The translations under genes were made by a program, and so were the position numbers. Positions 60,882-64,000 of a stretch of DNA of 64,000 nucleotides are shown here, in pieces. Below the pieces are notes generated by a model. That model saw only the letters and a program-made list of their open reading frames with translations. It was not told the origin of the DNA and ran no database searches. This DNA comes from Chrysomallon squamiferum (Eukaryota > Mollusca > Gastropoda > Neomphalida > Peltospiridae), in assembly GCA_012295275.1 (NCBI GenBank), contig CM022671.1:2691386-2755385 (forward strand), in the 5' to 3' direction. Position 1 is the stretch's first letter; every line of letters starts with the position of its first letter.

Positions 60882-60966
60882 ATGGTTCACCTCCGAGTAA
60901 GAAAGACTGATTATGTTACTTTTCCTAAACGGGAACCTCCTGAATTCTATTTGATGTTTCTTGTTG
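60882..60966 (+). CDS. Second copy of the divergent first-exon candidate
   Basis: ATG at 60882 opens MVHLRVRKTDYVTFPKREPP and ends at the same GTGAGC donor. It differs from copy 1 by six added codons (RKTDYV) and one Pro-to-Leu change near the end. The in-frame nature of the insertion supports coding use. Confidence 0.35.
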
Positions 60967-61039
60967 GTGAGCAAAATGAATTTTTTTTTCAAAGATGTCG
61001 ATTTAACCATTATAAATTATTAAGTGATTAAATCTGGGT

Positions 61040-61239
61040 NNNNNNNNNNNNNNNNNNNNNNNNNNNNNNNNNNNNNNNNNNNNNNNNNNNNNNNNNNNNN
61101 NNNNNNNNNNNNNNNNNNNNNNNNNNNNNNNNNNNNNNNNNNNNNNNNNNNNNNNNNNNNNNNNNNNNNNNNNNNNNNNNNNNNNNNNNNNNNNNNNNNN
61201 NNNNNNNNNNNNNNNNNNNNNNNNNNNNNNNNNNNNNNN
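61040..61239. other. Assembly gap (200 N)
   Basis: Exactly 200 undetermined bases, probably a scaffolding placeholder of unknown true size. Translations running across it are meaningless. Confidence 1.
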
Positions 61240-62315
61240 ACTTCGTTCAGTTGCATATTGCTTAGTACTGTAAATATAGACAGTTTCAGTTTACAAGTGC
61301 CCCTCTATATATTCAAGGAATATAAGATTCACAGTCTGTCATTATTTTGCAAAACATATAAATCATTATTTTATTTCATTTCATTTGATAAATATATTAT
61401 ATAAATGTTGATATCAGGATAACTTTGTAAGATTTTTGAACGCCAACATATTTTGTATTTTACGAAGAGTTCAAACCAGATTATTAAACTGGTTCTCTTA
61501 GTCTTCTTAAAACTGTCGTGTACTTTTATTTTATTTTATTTATTTATTATTTTTATTTTATTTTATTTTTATTTTTATATCAAAACATTATAATGATTAT
61601 TACTAAAAGAAAAAAATATTATTTTTTTTTATTTATTTATTTATTTATTTATTAGTAGAATTAGCTGTCACGGTCGTTGGTGTTGTTGTTGTTATACTAT
61701 TTTGATGTGATCTTTTATTCATCATGATGCATTAAATATAAACTTAATATATTAAGCACCAGACGTCTAGACAGGGTTTTCATTCAAGTTTTCAAATATT
61801 TCATGTCAGTAATATTTATAGAATTATTTTAAGTTTAAATTTTCACTGAACTATTATCTTTAGAAACATGATTAACAAGAAAGAGTGAAGAATCTATGAA
61901 GTTTAACATTACATAAAACGGTTCTTTGTCATCATAAATAAAAGAAAAATGTCTTAAATTGCCATCTCGAAAGCATCTTTCAGTTATTTACTTTGTACTA
62001 ATTAGTTATTTTATATTTTATGTTAAAATTACGACGTTTATTTTCAGTAATCCAAACGATAATCTATAATTACATAAAGCAATGGCCTGATAAATAACAA
62101 TACACGAGCAAAATAGAGATTTTTTATATAAAAGTACGAATGACTAATTCTATTCATTGTATGTAATTTTAAATATCATTTCATTTTACATAAATAATTA
62201 ATCTTAAAATTCAATATTCGGAATAAACGATTGTTATATATAATGAAAAATGCAGTTTTTCAATTCCAACTGATGAAAACAAGTTCCGAAAACTACTTAT
62301 ATATATATATATATA
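61240..62315. other. Intergenic AT-rich sequence
   Basis: I see TTTAT-type low-complexity blocks (about 61520-61650), a short GTT run, and TA repeats just before the MITE. No gene, RNA or regulatory site can be supported. Confidence 0.55.
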
Positions 62316-62845
62316 CACTGGTACCTCGTCTTACGAATGCCTCGACTTACCAGTTTTGGGAGTTACGAGGCAAAATCCGAGTTACGAGCAGAGCTTAAGA
62401 TACGCCGCCGCTAGTTGGTGCATCTCAAGTTTTTGTGTTGTGCTTGCGTTTTGTGTAGTATTTTGCCAAATTTCTTTTTATGTATGTACCATACTGAAGC
62501 TGAAGGGTCGATAAAGCTGTAACTCCAACTAAAGGCGTTAAAATAATTTGTCTGATCTCCAAGATAAATACACTTTACAAAACCAAATTGTTTCTTTACA
62601 TTCTGTTTTATTTTTGTTTTATACAATTTGTCTTTTATAAATACATTTTTCTTATTTAAAAACACGGTACAATTTTTTTTTTTTTTTTTTTTTTTTTTAA
62701 ATGGTGTGGTTTTGGGGGGATCTGGAACCTATTAATGGTATTTCAATTAATTTTTCGGTTGGGAAAATTGATTTGATATACGAACAAATTGAGTTACGAG
62801 CTCAGTCATAGAATGAATTAGACTCGTAAGTCAAATTTACCACTG
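62316..62845. mobile_element. Tc1/mariner-type MITE, about 530 bp
   Basis: The left end CACTGGTACCTCGTCTTACGA and the inverted right end CAGTGGTAAATTTGACTTAC followed by GAG form imperfect terminal inverted repeats bordered by TA (62314-62315 and 62846-62847). Subterminal GAGTTACGAG motifs recur (near 62350, 62380 and 62790). The interior includes a T-run (about 62672-62698) and no transposase. The TACCTCGxCTTACGA ends are a common signature of small Tc1/mariner-related non-autonomous elements. Confidence 0.7.
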
Positions 62846-63262
62846 TATATATACATAGCATAATGTAATATATTAAATAAAAACATTGAGGAAGATTATA
62901 TGATTTAATAGTAGCATTAACAAAGTTATAAATTAAAAAAAAAAAAAAAAAAAAAAATTGATTCTAATTATTATTATTATTATTATTATTTGTGTTTTTC
63001 TGTAATAAATAAATACTGGCCGTTAAATTAAGAATCTATAGAAAATTCTTACTGCACACACCCTCAGCCATGTAAAAGGGCAATTAACGAGGCCGGGATG
63101 TAGTATGATCCTAATTAATACACAACAACAAGTCCCGCGACGTAGAATTCATTTTAGATCTATTTATAAACGTTTATCTACGTCCCGGGCTTTAACCGTC
63201 TGGGAAGGAGAAAACTACCGGTGGAATTCATGATCAGAAAGCACGATAGGAATAAAACTTAC

Positions 63263-63358
63263 CAACAACAGATATGATATGACACATTGTCAAATTTATT
63301 ACACCGTCTTCAAAACTTGGCAAGGTTGTGTCCATCACAATATTATCATACATAGATA
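63263..63358 (-). CDS. Isolated candidate coding exon
   Basis: Minus strand. An acceptor (TTTTATTATATAG) precedes 63358 and a strong donor (GTTG|GTAAGT) follows 63263. The 96-nt frame reads SMYDNIVMDTTLPSFEDG and continues with an N-glycosylation sequon (NLT) and a short hydrophobic end. It may be internal or, starting at the ATG at 63353, a first exon. I recognise no family, and no joining exon could be fixed. Confidence 0.3.
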
Positions 63359-63540
63359 CTATATAATAAAATAATACATTTTATAACATAAATATACATC
63401 AAAATAACAGTTTCCCAAAAGACTATTTTCCCTCCCAATAATTCCTGTACTATTTCGTTCCAAGATAATTCACACTTTTTCTCTTTCCAATAAACCAGTA
63501 TTTGCTAGAGAACTGTGGAATAACCCCAAATTCTCACAGG

Positions 63541-63564
63541 ACACACACACACACACACACACAC
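63541..63564. repeat. (AC)n microsatellite
   Basis: Perfect AC dinucleotide run. Confidence 0.9.
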
Positions 63565-64000
63565 TCAAATAAATAACAAAGCACTAAAAAATCTTTACAA
63601 AATAAAGCGCGTTGTGGAATATTCAGCAGTTTTTATAATTTATAAAGACAAAAAGATGGTGATTAATAGATTAAGCTATTAAGTCTGGTAATAAACACGA
63701 ACATTTCCAGACTGCACCCAGTATAACTACGTAACGCAGCACTGGGCAAAGGGTATATATAATGATCTTTCAACAGATTTTGCTGTCGATGAAATCAAAC
63801 CTAACTCATTAACAGTAAATAATATTAAGCCATCCATGAATATGAAAACAACAACGACAACAGTAACTAATTAACTAACCAAATAAAGAAAGAAAGAAAG
63901 AAAAAACAACAACAACAACAGCAAAAATAATGTTTTATCACTACCAACAGCATCTTTTATTGGTTACACAAATTTAAACTGTAATCAATCATACGTAATT

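Larger units (their letters stand above)
60061..61039. repeat. Duplicated promoter segment, copy 2 (interrupted by assembly gap)
   Basis: Copy 2 of the segment at 58569-59308. Differences include scattered substitutions, a 230-bp block at 60345-60574 absent from copy 1, a 9-nt deletion within the minus-strand exon and an 18-nt insertion within the plus-strand exon, both multiples of three. It runs directly into the run of N. It may be a true tandem duplication or the second haplotype wrongly placed in line. Confidence 0.85.
62846..64000. other. Right-end region: microsatellites and one exon candidate
   Basis: It contains an A-run (about 62936-62957), an ATT run (about 62968-62991), a CpG-richer tract (about 63050-63240), an AC repeat at 63541-63564 and AGAA/CAA simple repeats near 63885-63920. 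Apart from the minus-strand exon candidate at 63263-63358, I find no supported gene. Confidence 0.5.

Noticed and set aside
61020-61404. Open frames on both strands across the gap
   Set aside because: They consist mostly of undetermined bases.
63189-63232. Strong acceptor TTTTCTCCTTCCCAG on the minus strand as partner of the 63263-63358 exon
   Set aside because: Joining it gives a stop two codons later, so it is not a convincing downstream coding exon.

Overview
The window is nuclear DNA of an animal. It is strongly AT-rich, full of AAT/TTA, TA and poly-A runs, has spliceosomal introns of about 0.1-7 kb, and carries orthologs of two metazoan genes (KDM7/PHF2-type demethylase and FANCD2). KDM7 looks like the single pre-duplication invertebrate form: PHF8-like catalytic residues with a PHF2-like tail. 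A bilaterian invertebrate, perhaps a mollusc or other lophotrochozoan, is most likely, but the sequence does not settle this.

Layout, left to right: (1) 380-1184 (+), the last three coding exons of a rhodanese-domain gene whose 5' part lies outside the window. (2) 1871-4585 (-), a compact three-exon gene for a 71-aa secreted, cysteine-free peptide precursor with a cationic helix followed by an acidic tail. It is convergent with the rhodanese gene and has a TATA box and a poly(A) signal. (3) 7554-8076, a pogo/Tigger-like MITE ending about 160 bp before the KDM7 start codon. (4) 8238-29264 (+), the complete KDM7 gene: 21 coding exons, 1133 aa, PHD + JmjC + Lys-rich tail with an expanded octapeptide repeat. 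(5) 29265-33173, the tail-to-tail 3' UTR zone. (6) 33174-57644 (-), the complete FANCD2 coding region: 43 coding exons, 1417 aa, with the monoubiquitination lysine conserved. (7) 58569-61039, a CpG-rich, probably bidirectional FANCD2 promoter region present in two diverged copies, the second cut by a 200-base assembly gap. (8) 61240-64000, mostly gene-poor sequence with a second MITE and one candidate coding exon.

I joined all splice sites by hand. For KDM7 and FANCD2 every junction keeps frame, and the products match the known families along their whole length. The two big genes act in the nucleus (histone demethylation; interstrand-crosslink repair) but nothing here shows they are co-regulated; they only share a 3' intergenic space. 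The most novel items are the small cationic peptide gene, the duplicated divergent promoter with in-frame indels in both first exons, and the alternative N-terminus of FANCD2.
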